DNA from: Verrucomicrobiales bacterium
Lineage (GTDB): Bacteria; Verrucomicrobiota; Verrucomicrobiia; Verrucomicrobiales; DEV007
Assembly: GCA_030730365.1 (NCBI GenBank)
Contig: JANQVJ010000005.1
Coordinates: 149,678-213,677, forward strand
Length of the DNA: 64,000 nucleotides
Direction: 5' to 3'
This document shows positions 45,113 through 53,775 of the stretch, one piece after another; the stretch's first letter is position 1; every line of letters starts with the position of its first letter. Under the pieces are notes generated by a model. It saw only the letters and a list, made by a program, of their open reading frames with translations, had not been told where the DNA came from and did no database searches. The position numbers and the translations under genes are program-made.

Positions 45113-48100
45113 ATGAAAAACAGAATCCCGATACTCTCACTGGCGGTCGCACTTACCGTTTCCCCGGTCGTGGCGCAAACGCTCATTCCCGCCGGCTGGG
45201 ATCCCGCCCTCGCCGGAGATCTCGTGATGGATCCGCTCATCACCGTGACCGCTCCCCAGGTAAAAGGCGCGCACGACGCGGAAATGGTCATCATCGGGGA
45301 TCGTGCCTATGTCGTGGCGGAAGTGAACGACGTCCGCGCGGGCGAGTCGGCGGGCTGGCCCGAGATCTATGCAACCCTGTCGATGGTCAGACTGAACCCT
45401 CTCGAGTTGGAGGCCGTCATTCCCATCGCGAAGGGCGAGCAGGTTTTCGAAAATGAGACGTTGCCGGTCGGAGCTTGTTTTGTGCCGCGCATCCTGCAGA
45501 AGGACGAGAAGACGCTGCGCTGCTACTTCACGAGCGAGGATCCGGGTAAACGACAGTCGCAGATGTGGTATCGCGATTTTGATCTGAAGTCCGGTGCGTT
45601 CGCTCCGACGATTCACAGGGCGATGCTCAAGACCGGCGCGGGGCTTGTCGATTTCCAGCCTCAGCATTTCCATGCCGACGCCGCGGCTTCGGGTTTCACG
45701 AAAAAGGCGGCGGACTCGTCGTTCTTCATTTTTGATTCCTTCAAAAGATTCGATGACAAGCTCTACGTGGCGATCAACAACTTCACGGGCAAGCAGAACG
45801 CTCTCGCCCTCGTCCACGACGATCTTGCCACCTTCGAAGTGCTGGGTCACTACAACGAACCGCAGTCCGAGCAACTCAGTGAATCGGCAGTGAACCGTCT
45901 CCCCGACGGCACCTGGATGGCGATCTGCCGCAATGATGCGGGCAATTACCATTTCACGACGAGCCCTGACGGACGCTCCTGGACATCAGGACGCGAGATG
46001 CCTTTCGTCACCAACGGAGGCAATTCGAAGCCGACCTTCGACAAGTTCGGCGATCTCTATTACCTCGGTTGGCAGGAGCGCACGCAGATCCATGGCGTGA
46101 GTCGCAGCGTCTTCAATGTCGATGTTTCGCGCGACGGGAAAACCTGGGAACGGAAGTATCGCTTTGAATCGACGAAGTCTTTTCAATACCCGACCTTCCG
46201 CGAACACGAAGGAACGATCTGGCTCTGTGCGACCCAGGGCGACATCTCGGCGAGCCGCAAGGAGCGAATCATGTTCGGCAAACTGGAGGCGGTAGGGGCG
46301 TTCGCCGATCAGGCGGGAAAGGTGCGTCAGCCCATCCCCGCGCCACCGGAGGAGCCCGCAATCATGAAGACCGGCATCAAGCTCTTCACCGACCGCGACT
46401 ATGTCCTTGAGGAAGCGCCCGAAGCGGTCATGGGTAAACCCTTTCTCCGCACCAGCATCGAGAAGACCGACGTCGTCGTGAAAAAGCCGGGACTGCTCTA
46501 CGCACTGACGCCGACGATCCGACCTAAGGCGGCGAGTCAGGAGGAGCCTCTCAAGGCGGCCGGTTTTGTGAAAGTGGATGTGCCCGAGACGCAGTTTTTC
46601 CCCGGTGAGATCAACCGTGTCAGCCTCTATCAAAAGCAAGTCGCGGCAGGGGACCGGCTGCGTTTCAAGAAGCTCGTCTTTCTCGTGACGGGCGAGGGGA
46701 CGGAGATCGACGAGCATCGTTCCGCGCCGCCGAAGCCGTGGAACGAAAATGCGGGGGAAGCGCTCTACAACGGCATCGTCCTGCCCGAGGTCTGGCCGCC
46801 TGGTCACCTCGATCCGAAGTCCGCCGAGCCGATGGCGGTGCCGTACCTCGAGCATCCGCCCGGGGTCATTCCCATCGATGTGGGGCGGCAGCTCTTCGTC
46901 GATGATTTCCTCGTCGAGTCGACGGATTTGAAACGCGTTTTTCATCAGGCAAAAAAATTCGGGGGCAATCCGGTCTTCCGCGCGGAGACGGAAGTGGAAA
47001 AGAAGCGCAACGAGGTCGTGTATCTCGGTCAGGGTGGAGTTTTCTATGATCCGGCGGATTCGCTTTTCAAGATGTTCTACACCGCCGGCTGGCGCGGGCC
47101 GCTCGCGATGGCGACGAGCCCCGATTTGAAAATCTGGACGCGCCGCGGCGAGCTACTTCCCGAGGGCGCGGCCTGGGGTGATGGCGCGGGCAAGACCGCA
47201 GGCACTGACAACGCACTCTGGTATGACATCCACGCGACCGATCCGAAGGAGCGCATCAAATACCTCACCTGCTGGATGCACGTGCCAAAGGATCAGCAAG
47301 TGCCGGGCTTAACGCACAGCCTCCAGGTCTCCGATGGGAAGACCTGGTCGAAGCCGGTTCCATGCTCGACGCCAGCCGGTGATTACGGCTCGATCTTTTA
47401 CAATCCCTTCCGGGGGAAATGGGTCCAGAGCATCAAGCAGGACAGCCAGCGCGGACGGAGTCGCTACTATGTCGAAAGTGAAAACTTCCTCGATGGCGCC
47501 GATTGGTCGAGAGCGGTTTACTGGACCAATGCCGACCGCCTCGACCAGCCCGAGCCAGACGAGACGTATCCCGGACCACCCGCGCCTCCGCAGCTCTACA
47601 GCCTCGCCGCGGTTGCCTACGAGAGTCTCATGATCGGCATGCATCAAATCCATCGCGGACCCGATAACCGGATCTGCGATGAGGGCGGCTTTCCGAAGCT
47701 GACGGATCTGGAACTCGGCTTCAGCCGGGATGGTTTCCATTGGGATCGTCCGGATCGGCGTGGGTTCATTCGCGGCGAACGGGAAGAAGGGGCCTGGGAT
47801 CGTGCTTACCTCCACACGACGACGGGAGTTTTTGTGGTGCTCGAGGACCAGCTCGTCTTTCCCTATTGCGCCTACTCCGGTGATGCGGGTGGAGGCAAAG
47901 GTGACATCTACGGCGGAGCCTCGATCGGTCTCGCGAGCCTGCGTCGTGACGGTTTTGCCTCGATGGAGGGCACCGGTATGCTGACGACGCGGCCGGTGAC
48001 GTTTTCCGGTGAACATCTCTTCGTCAACGCCGTCGGTCGCCTCCGTGTCGAGCTGCTCGACGAGGCGGGGAAGGTGCTCGCCACTTCCGAGACGATCGCG

Positions 48101-48301
48101 GTTGACTCGACCAAAGAGAAGATCGAGTTGCCGGACCTCGCCGGACTGGCCGGCAAGCCGGTGCGTTTCCGCTTCCATCTCGAAGACGGTTCGCTCTATT
48201 CCTTCTGGGTTTCCAAAGATCCCGACGGTGCCAGCGGCGGTTATCTCGGAGCGGGCGGCCCGAGATATGCGGGGTTAAAAGACGCGGTCAAGAAACCATG
48301 A
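45113..48301 (+). CDS. Secreted double beta-propeller glycosidase-like protein
   Basis: 1062 residues from the ATG at 45113, giving signal peptide KNRIPILSLAVALTVSPVVA; a GTG at 45101 would add 4 residues. The first half (about 30-430) is a sialidase-like propeller (TSPDGRSWTSGREMPF, DVSRDGKTWERKYRF). After a short linker domain, the second half (about 580-1060) starts VIPIDVGRQLFVDDFLVEST and reads as a five-bladed GH32/43/117-type propeller (GVFYDPADSLFKMFYTAGWR). Both halves lack an assignment of catalytic residues I can defend. Likely a glycan-binding or glycan-cleaving surface protein. It is divergent to the LacI regulator and upstream of the coupled operon. Confidence 0.78.
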   Translation: MKNRIPILSLAVALTVSPVVAQTLIPAGWDPALAGDLVMDPLITVTAPQVKGAHDAEMVIIGDRAYVVAEVNDVRAGESAGWPEIYATLSMVRLNPLELEAVIPIAKGEQVFENETLPVGACFVPRILQKDEKTLRCYFTSEDPGKRQSQMWYRDFDLKSGAFAPTIHRAMLKTGAGLVDFQPQHFHADAAASGFTKKAADSSFFIFDSFKRFDDKLYVAINNFTGKQNALALVHDDLATFEVLGHYNEPQSEQLSESAVNRLPDGTWMAICRNDAGNYHFTTSPDGRSWTSGREMPFVTNGGNSKPTFDKFGDLYYLGWQERTQIHGVSRSVFNVDVSRDGKTWERKYRFESTKSFQYPTFREHEGTIWLCATQGDISASRKERIMFGKLEAVGAFADQAGKVRQPIPAPPEEPAIMKTGIKLFTDRDYVLEEAPEAVMGKPFLRTSIEKTDVVVKKPGLLYALTPTIRPKAASQEEPLKAAGFVKVDVPETQFFPGEINRVSLYQKQVAAGDRLRFKKLVFLVTGEGTEIDEHRSAPPKPWNENAGEALYNGIVLPEVWPPGHLDPKSAEPMAVPYLEHPPGVIPIDVGRQLFVDDFLVESTDLKRVFHQAKKFGGNPVFRAETEVEKKRNEVVYLGQGGVFYDPADSLFKMFYTAGWRGPLAMATSPDLKIWTRRGELLPEGAAWGDGAGKTAGTDNALWYDIHATDPKERIKYLTCWMHVPKDQQVPGLTHSLQVSDGKTWSKPVPCSTPAGDYGSIFYNPFRGKWVQSIKQDSQRGRSRYYVESENFLDGADWSRAVYWTNADRLDQPEPDETYPGPPAPPQLYSLAAVAYESLMIGMHQIHRGPDNRICDEGGFPKLTDLELGFSRDGFHWDRPDRRGFIRGEREEGAWDRAYLHTTTGVFVVLEDQLVFPYCAYSGDAGGGKGDIYGGASIGLASLRRDGFASMEGTGMLTTRPVTFSGEHLFVNAVGRLRVELLDEAGKVLATSETIAVDSTKEKIELPDLAGLAGKPVRFRFHLEDGSLYSFWVSKDPDGASGGYLGAGGPRYAGLKDAVKKP

Positions 48302-48413
48302 GGAGCCGGGCATGCAAACGACGCGCGGCGGAAGAGCGGCGATGCGCCTTGCCGTTACGTGGTTAAGATTCGCCTACGCTCGTCATTTTCCTTCGGTCCA
48401 TCCTGTTATCCCC

Positions 48414-49343
48414 ATGAAATCCTTCTTCACCTGGTTCAACAATCTCTACACGGTCTGGCTCGTCGGCCTCTCGGTCGTGGCCTTTCTCTGGCCGCAGACG
48501 ATGCTCTGGTTCGACAAGCCCTGGATCTTCTGGGCGCTCGCGGCCTCCATGCTGGGGATGGGGCTCACGCTGAAGATCGAGGATTTTAAAGCCGTCGGTC
48601 GCATCCCCGGAGCGGTCGCGCTGGGCTTCGGTGCTCAATACACCCTGATGCCGCTGATCGGATGGCTCATCGCCACGGTGCTGCGACTCGAGCCCGGCCT
48701 CGCCGTGGGCATCATCCTCGTGGCGAGTTGTCCGGGGGGCATGGCGTCTAACATGATCGCCTATCTCGCGAAGGCGAACGTGGCGCTCTCCGTGGTCCTG
48801 ACTTTGTGCTCGACGATCCTGGCCTTTTTCTTCACGCCGATGTGGACGAGCCTGCTCGCCGGCAGCCGGGTGCCGGTGGATGTGTGGGGCATGTGTCTCT
48901 CGGCCCTGCAACTCACTGTCGCGCCGGTCACGCTCGGGGTCCTGATCCGCTGGAAACTTCCGCGCACCGCCGACCGCATCGGCGCCTGCGGACCGACTGT
49001 CGCGGTCCTCGCCTTCACCCTCGTGACCGGCGGAATCGTCGCCGCTAGCGCGGAGTCCATCGCGGCGAACTTCGGCGTCCTCGTCCTCGCCGCCACCATG
49101 CTGCATCTTCTTGGCTTCGGTGTCGGTTACGGGGTGACAAAGTTCTTCCGCTTTCCCGAGTCCGTCGCCCGCACCGTCAGTATCGAGGTCGGGATGCAGA
49201 ACGGAGGCATGGCTGCTGCTCTCGCCAAAGCGCACTTTGCCGCGATGCCTCTCGCCGCGGCAGGTGCCGTCTTCAGCGGAGTCATGCAAAACATCATCGG
49301 TGGCCTCGTCTCGGCGTGGTGGAAGAGAAGAAAAACCGAATGA
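48414..49343 (+). CDS. Bile acid:sodium symporter (BASS) family transporter
   Basis: 309 residues from the ATG at 48414. About ten hydrophobic helices; family motifs VASCPGGMASNMIAYLAKAN and VGMQNGGMAAALAKAHF are clear. The ATG at 48312 has a GAGGAG site at 48300-48305 with 6-bp spacing and would add 34 residues; the family usually starts near the first helix, so the shorter start is preferred but not certain. Such transporters bring in small organic anions with sodium (bile acids, pantoate, other acids). The stop overlaps the next start by 4 bp, starting the coupled chain. Confidence 0.87.
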   Translation: MKSFFTWFNNLYTVWLVGLSVVAFLWPQTMLWFDKPWIFWALAASMLGMGLTLKIEDFKAVGRIPGAVALGFGAQYTLMPLIGWLIATVLRLEPGLAVGIILVASCPGGMASNMIAYLAKANVALSVVLTLCSTILAFFFTPMWTSLLAGSRVPVDVWGMCLSALQLTVAPVTLGVLIRWKLPRTADRIGACGPTVAVLAFTLVTGGIVAASAESIAANFGVLVLAATMLHLLGFGVGYGVTKFFRFPESVARTVSIEVGMQNGGMAAALAKAHFAAMPLAAAGAVFSGVMQNIIGGLVSAWWKRRKTE

Positions 49344-50437
49344 GCCGCCGCGATATCTATTACTGGAAGTGCGATCGTCCCGCCGCCTTTCACGGCACGG
49401 GACCGCGCAAGACGTCCGCGCATTCCGACGACGAGGAAACGGACAGTCGTTTATCCATGGAGTTGCTCAGGCATTTCGGAGCAGGAAGGGTGGACGTATT
49501 TACCGCCTATTCCCAGGGAATATACAGCACCTGGAGAGTCAAGGTCGACGGGCGTGATATGTTTGTCAGGACCGATGACAGCGCGGACAGCGGTGACCGC
49601 ATTGAGATGGAATCAGTCGTCCTGAATCGCGTCCGCGCTTTGGGAGTTCCCGTTCCCGAGGTGTTCGCGTTTGATTCGAGTCGTCTTCACGTGCCTTTTG
49701 CCTGGCAGGCGCTGGAACTGGTTCCCTTCCCGGATTTAAATCACTGGTTTCGCGGGAGACAACTTGAGGCAGGACCGGTCGCGTTCGAGATCGGCAAAAA
49801 TGTGGCGAAGTGGCAATCGCTGCAGCCGCGCGGATTTGGTCCCTTCGACCTGGAGGCCTGGAGGGAGGGAAGGGGGCTGGCGGGATTTCATCAGACCTAT
49901 GCGGACTACTTTTGCGTGCGGCTGAGCGACCATCTCGACTATCTCGTCGAAGGCGGATTTTTTGCGAAGGATCAGCGTGAAGAGATCGAACGATCGATCG
50001 GGGATTATGCTTCGCTGCTCACGATCGAAAAGGGCTGCCTCGTTCACAAGGATCTTGCCCTCTGGAACATCCTCGGTCCGGCGAATCATGTGGCCGCCTT
50101 TATCGATTTCGACGACGCGATCTCGGGTGATTCGATGGACGATCTTTCTCTCCTTGCCTGTTTTCACGATGCGGCTTTTCTCGAACGAGCCTTTGCCGGA
50201 TACGAGAGCGAGCGCGCTCTGCCCGCTGACTGGCGTCGTCGTTTCTGGCTGCATCTCCTGCGGAACCTCATCGTAAAGGCCGTCATCCGCCTCGGCGCGG
50301 GTTACTTTCAGCGCGACTCGGGATTCTTCCTGATCACTCCGGACGGTTCCGGGGCTGATTTGAGAACGTTCACCGAAGAGCGAATCTCAACGGCCCTCCG
50401 CGGTCTGCGCGAGGACTCAGACCTCTCTATTTTATGA
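49340..50437 (+). CDS. APH-fold small-molecule kinase
   Basis: 365 residues from the ATG at 49340 (ATGA overlap with the transporter stop). Aminoglycoside-phosphotransferase-like fold: nucleotide-binding half with GIYSTWRVKVDGRDMFVR, catalytic loop LVHKDLALWNILGP (H-x-D-x4-N) and metal motif FIDFDDA. Members phosphorylate small hydroxyl compounds such as choline, methylthioribose or homoserine, so a sugar or sugar acid kinase is plausible here given its place between a transporter and an aldolase. Antibiotic resistance is unlikely in this context. Confidence 0.8.
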   Translation: MSRRDIYYWKCDRPAAFHGTGPRKTSAHSDDEETDSRLSMELLRHFGAGRVDVFTAYSQGIYSTWRVKVDGRDMFVRTDDSADSGDRIEMESVVLNRVRALGVPVPEVFAFDSSRLHVPFAWQALELVPFPDLNHWFRGRQLEAGPVAFEIGKNVAKWQSLQPRGFGPFDLEAWREGRGLAGFHQTYADYFCVRLSDHLDYLVEGGFFAKDQREEIERSIGDYASLLTIEKGCLVHKDLALWNILGPANHVAAFIDFDDAISGDSMDDLSLLACFHDAAFLERAFAGYESERALPADWRRRFWLHLLRNLIVKAVIRLGAGYFQRDSGFFLITPDGSGADLRTFTEERISTALRGLREDSDLSIL

Positions 50438-51150
50438 ATGAACATCCCGATATCCAACTCGGCACCTGGCTCTCGATCGGTTCGCCGGTCATTGCGGAAC
50501 TCGCTGCTCTCTCCGGATTCGACTGGGTCCTTCTCGATCTCGAACACGGCTGCGCTTCCGAAGCGAGCATTCCCGATCAGCTCCGCGCACTCCGTGGCAC
50601 CCTCACCAAAGGGATCGTCCGCGTCAGCGCCCCGGCACCCGACCAGATCGCCCGCGTCCTCGACTGGGGAGCCGACGGCATCATGGTTCCGCGGGTTGAA
50701 AGTGCGGCGGCGGCCGATTCGATCGTGCGCTTTGCCTGTCATGCGCCATTGGGAAGACGCGGATTCTCGCGCACGGTGAGGGCGACGGACTACGGGTTGA
50801 GGGACCATCCTGACAAACCAATCATCATGGTGCAGATCGAGAGTCTCGCCGGCGTGGGGAGTGCGGAAGCCATCGCCGCGGTGGAGGGAGTCGATGTCCT
50901 CTTTGTTGGTCCGGCGGATCTGCGTCACGACATCGAGCATAATCCATTGGGCGAATCGCCCGGCTACGAGGAATGCCTCGACGTGGTCCTCGCGGCGGCC
51001 CGTTCGGCCGGGAAAGAGGCGGGGATCCTCGTGCGTGATGCTGCCGATGTCGCTGCTCACGCGGACCGCGGGTTCACCCGCATCGCGGTTGACTCCGATC
51101 TCTCCATTCTTCGAAAAGCCTATCAAACCCTTGTTTCCCAAAAGCCATGA
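50434..51150 (+). CDS. HpcH/HpaI aldolase
   Basis: 238 residues, ATGA overlap with the kinase. Class II pyruvate aldolase of the HpcH/HpaI family (2-keto-3-deoxy acid aldolases). Active-site residues are visible: FDWVLLDLEHG (His base), a following Arg in IVRVSAP, IIMVQIES (metal and substrate-site Gln/Glu) and VGPADLRHD (metal-binding Asp). Such enzymes split 2-keto-3-deoxy acids to pyruvate plus an aldehyde. Being downstream of a transporter and a kinase, it would perform the last carbon-carbon cleavage of an imported sugar acid. The exact substrate is unknown. Confidence 0.88.
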   Translation: MNEHPDIQLGTWLSIGSPVIAELAALSGFDWVLLDLEHGCASEASIPDQLRALRGTLTKGIVRVSAPAPDQIARVLDWGADGIMVPRVESAAAADSIVRFACHAPLGRRGFSRTVRATDYGLRDHPDKPIIMVQIESLAGVGSAEAIAAVEGVDVLFVGPADLRHDIEHNPLGESPGYEECLDVVLAAARSAGKEAGILVRDAADVAAHADRGFTRIAVDSDLSILRKAYQTLVSQKP

Positions 51151-53525
51151 AATACGCCTATCTGTTTATCTCTGCTGTTTTGTCAGGATCCCTCTTTCTT
51201 CATGCGGATGACGCCCCCGAAGCCCCCTTCGCGGCGATGACTCCCGATCAGGTCCGCGCCTTTGAAATTGAAGTCCTCGAAAAAGTCGCCGACCTCGCCC
51301 TGATCCCGCCCGTGATCAATACTTCGCCACTGCCGAAGTATGACTACGATCAGCTCGACTACGGCATGACCATCGGCATCGCCGCCACCCCGAAAGGCCG
51401 GCTCTGGGCCGCCTGGGTTGCCGGAGGAGACAGCCCCGAGGCCTTTTTTGTCGTCAACTCGAGTGACGACGACGGCGAGACCTGGTCGAAGCCCCGTCTC
51501 GTCATCGACGCGCAGTCGAAGAACCTTCCCCGCCCACGCAGCATCCTCGTCGGCAATCTTTGGACCGATCCGCTCGGGCGAGTCTGGCTCATTTTCGATC
51601 AGAGCATGGACATGTTCGACGGGCGCGGTGGGGTCTGGGCGACGATCTGTGAAAACCCCGATGCCGACGAACCGGTCTGGTCGGCCCCGCGCCGCCTTTG
51701 GCACGGTGTCACGCTCAACAAGCCCGTCGTTTTAAAATCCGGTGAGTGGATGCTGCCAATCTCGCTCGATCAGCGGGGAGGGCTCGATGTTTTTAAAGGC
51801 TGCTTCACCGAACTCGATCCCCTGCGGGGTGCCAATGTCTTCGTCTCGTCCGACAAAGGCGTCACCTGGGAACGTCGCGGGGCCGCAACCTTTCCGAATC
51901 CCGACTGGCACGAACACATGGTCGTGGAGCGAAAGGATGGTTCCCTCTGGATGCTCGCCCGAACCGCGAAGGGAATCATGGAAACTGTCTCGACTGACGG
52001 CGGCCGCACCTGGGCGGAGCCGACGCCTTCCGCGATCCATCATCCCGTGGCGCGTTTTCATGTGCGGCGACTCGCCTCGGGGAAGATCCTCCTCATCAAG
52101 CACGGTGCCACGATCGAGACCCACGAAGGCCGCAGCCAACTTACCGCCTGGCTCAGCGAGGACGAAGGCAAAACCTGGCAGGGCGGTCTGATGCTCGATG
52201 AGCGCAAGGGCATTTCCTATCCCGACGGATTTCAGGCCGACGACGGGACGATCTACATTTCTTATGATCGTAACCGCTCCACCGACGGCGAGATCCTGTT
52301 GGCGAGATTTACCGAAGAGGACATCCTCGCGAAGGAGCTGAAAGGACCGAAGTCGAAGCTGAAAATGCTCATCAGCCGTCCGCTCGCCCGCGAAGTGGCG
52401 AATATCCCCGCCTTCGAAAAACCGGCGCCCGGGGTGAATCGCGAAATCGACCTGCCCCTCGTCGATTTGTCGGGGGAAAAGGCACGTCACTCCGTCGTCG
52501 CGGCCGGCACCGCGGAAATTTATCAGGGACACTGCGACACCGTCCTGCTTCCCGACGGCAAAACGATGTTCACCGCCTGGTGTCTCGGTCACGCCCAGTG
52601 GATCGGTCCGCTCGCGAAGAGCGAGGATGCCGGGCTGACCTGGACGGCTCCGCTCGAGGTTCCAGAGAATTGGGCCACCACTTCGAACACGCCCGCCCTG
52701 CACCGCCTCGTCGGACCCAACGGCAAGGCGCGCCTTTTCTGCTTCGCCGACGGCCTCGACTGGAGCCGGGGAGGCAAGCCACCCTATCCGATGCACCAAT
52801 CCGTCTCGGAGGACGAGGGTCTAACCTGGACTGCGATGGTCCCGAACGGCGTCGAGGGCGAGGTTCCGCCGAAGACGATCCTGAGTTTTGACGAGAATCG
52901 GCGGCTTGTCATGTGGTCCGATCTGCCCGGCTACGTCGTCCAGAGCGAGTCGGGTGACGGCGGGCTTACCTGGAGCCCCGGCAAGGCCATCCTCCGCGTC
53001 CCCGGTCGCTGGGCGCAACCTTGTGTCATCGCTTCGCCCGATGGGAAGCGCTTGGCGATGCTGATGCGCGAGAACAATCGCGAGCATCAGTCCTTGATCT
53101 CTTTCAGCGAGGATGAAGCGAAAACGTGGAGCGCGCCGACCGAGCTTCCCGCCGTTCTCACCGGCGATCGTCATGTCGCGAAATACGCGCCCGACGGACG
53201 TCTCGTCGTCGCCTTCCGCGACGTCGCAAAGACAAGCCCGACCTTTGGCCACTACGTCGCCTGGATCGGGAGCTTTGAGTCCATCGAAGGTGGCAAGCCC
53301 GACGGTTACCGCGTGAAACTTTTCCACAATGCGGACGGTAGTGAGACCAACGTGCTTGGGAAAGGCAATGGCGACTGCGGGTATTCCGATCTGGAAGTCC
53401 TCCCCGACGGCGCGATCGTTGCAACGACTTACCTGAAGTATGCTCGGGGGCCGGAAAAACACTCGGTCATGAATACCCGCTTCCAATTGGCCGAGACCGA
53501 TGCCTTGCTGAAAGCGGCTGACTGA
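51147..53525 (+). CDS. Secreted tandem sialidase-like protein with eight Asp boxes
   Basis: 792 residues, ATGA overlap with the aldolase; signal peptide ends about residue 20 (LFLHADD). Two six-bladed propellers in tandem, each with four Asp boxes (S-x-D-x-G-x-T-W type): starts near 105, 234, 282 and 337 in the first half, 492, 554, 602 and 654 in the second. The last box reads SEDEAKTWS, Ala in place of Gly. Family sialidases use an Arg triad and Tyr/Glu; I cannot assign these with confidence, so activity on sialic acid is not shown. Probably cuts or binds a glycan whose product is taken in by the upstream transporter. Confidence 0.85.
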   Translation: MKYAYLFISAVLSGSLFLHADDAPEAPFAAMTPDQVRAFEIEVLEKVADLALIPPVINTSPLPKYDYDQLDYGMTIGIAATPKGRLWAAWVAGGDSPEAFFVVNSSDDDGETWSKPRLVIDAQSKNLPRPRSILVGNLWTDPLGRVWLIFDQSMDMFDGRGGVWATICENPDADEPVWSAPRRLWHGVTLNKPVVLKSGEWMLPISLDQRGGLDVFKGCFTELDPLRGANVFVSSDKGVTWERRGAATFPNPDWHEHMVVERKDGSLWMLARTAKGIMETVSTDGGRTWAEPTPSAIHHPVARFHVRRLASGKILLIKHGATIETHEGRSQLTAWLSEDEGKTWQGGLMLDERKGISYPDGFQADDGTIYISYDRNRSTDGEILLARFTEEDILAKELKGPKSKLKMLISRPLAREVANIPAFEKPAPGVNREIDLPLVDLSGEKARHSVVAAGTAEIYQGHCDTVLLPDGKTMFTAWCLGHAQWIGPLAKSEDAGLTWTAPLEVPENWATTSNTPALHRLVGPNGKARLFCFADGLDWSRGGKPPYPMHQSVSEDEGLTWTAMVPNGVEGEVPPKTILSFDENRRLVMWSDLPGYVVQSESGDGGLTWSPGKAILRVPGRWAQPCVIASPDGKRLAMLMRENNREHQSLISFSEDEAKTWSAPTELPAVLTGDRHVAKYAPDGRLVVAFRDVAKTSPTFGHYVAWIGSFESIEGGKPDGYRVKLFHNADGSETNVLGKGNGDCGYSDLEVLPDGAIVATTYLKYARGPEKHSVMNTRFQLAETDALLKAAD

Positions 53526-53775
53526 CCCGTCAAGCGCCAGCGGAAGAGCGCCTGATTTTGGAGGGGGATTTGTGGAACCCAGCGGAGTTCCCCTCATTGG
53601 AAGCACAAAGGGGGAACATTGGCATGTTCCTCTCCGGGGAAATCCCCAAGGAGGGCGGACATTCCTGTCCGCCTTTCAGAATGTCTGCAGACTCAAATCC
53701 GGTATTCAATACCTCTCGGGAATCAGTTGAAGTCTCTGCACGAAATGCCACGCTGACGAATACCTTCCCTCCCTT
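53526..53775. repeat. Cluster of three palindromic repeats
   Basis: Between the sialidase-like and DUF1080 genes. Three hairpins in a row: GGAAC/GTTCC at 53574-53578 and 53587-53591; GGAACAT/ATGTTCC at 53613-53619 and 53624-53630; GGCGGACA/TGTCCGCC at 53654-53661 and 53666-53673, with loops of 4-8 bases. The last has the form of a repetitive extragenic palindrome. No T run follows, so they are not simple terminators. Confidence 0.65.

Noticed and set aside
49340..50437. Aminoglycoside resistance gene
   Set aside because: The APH fold is shared by many metabolic kinases and the operon context is catabolic; nothing supports drug resistance.
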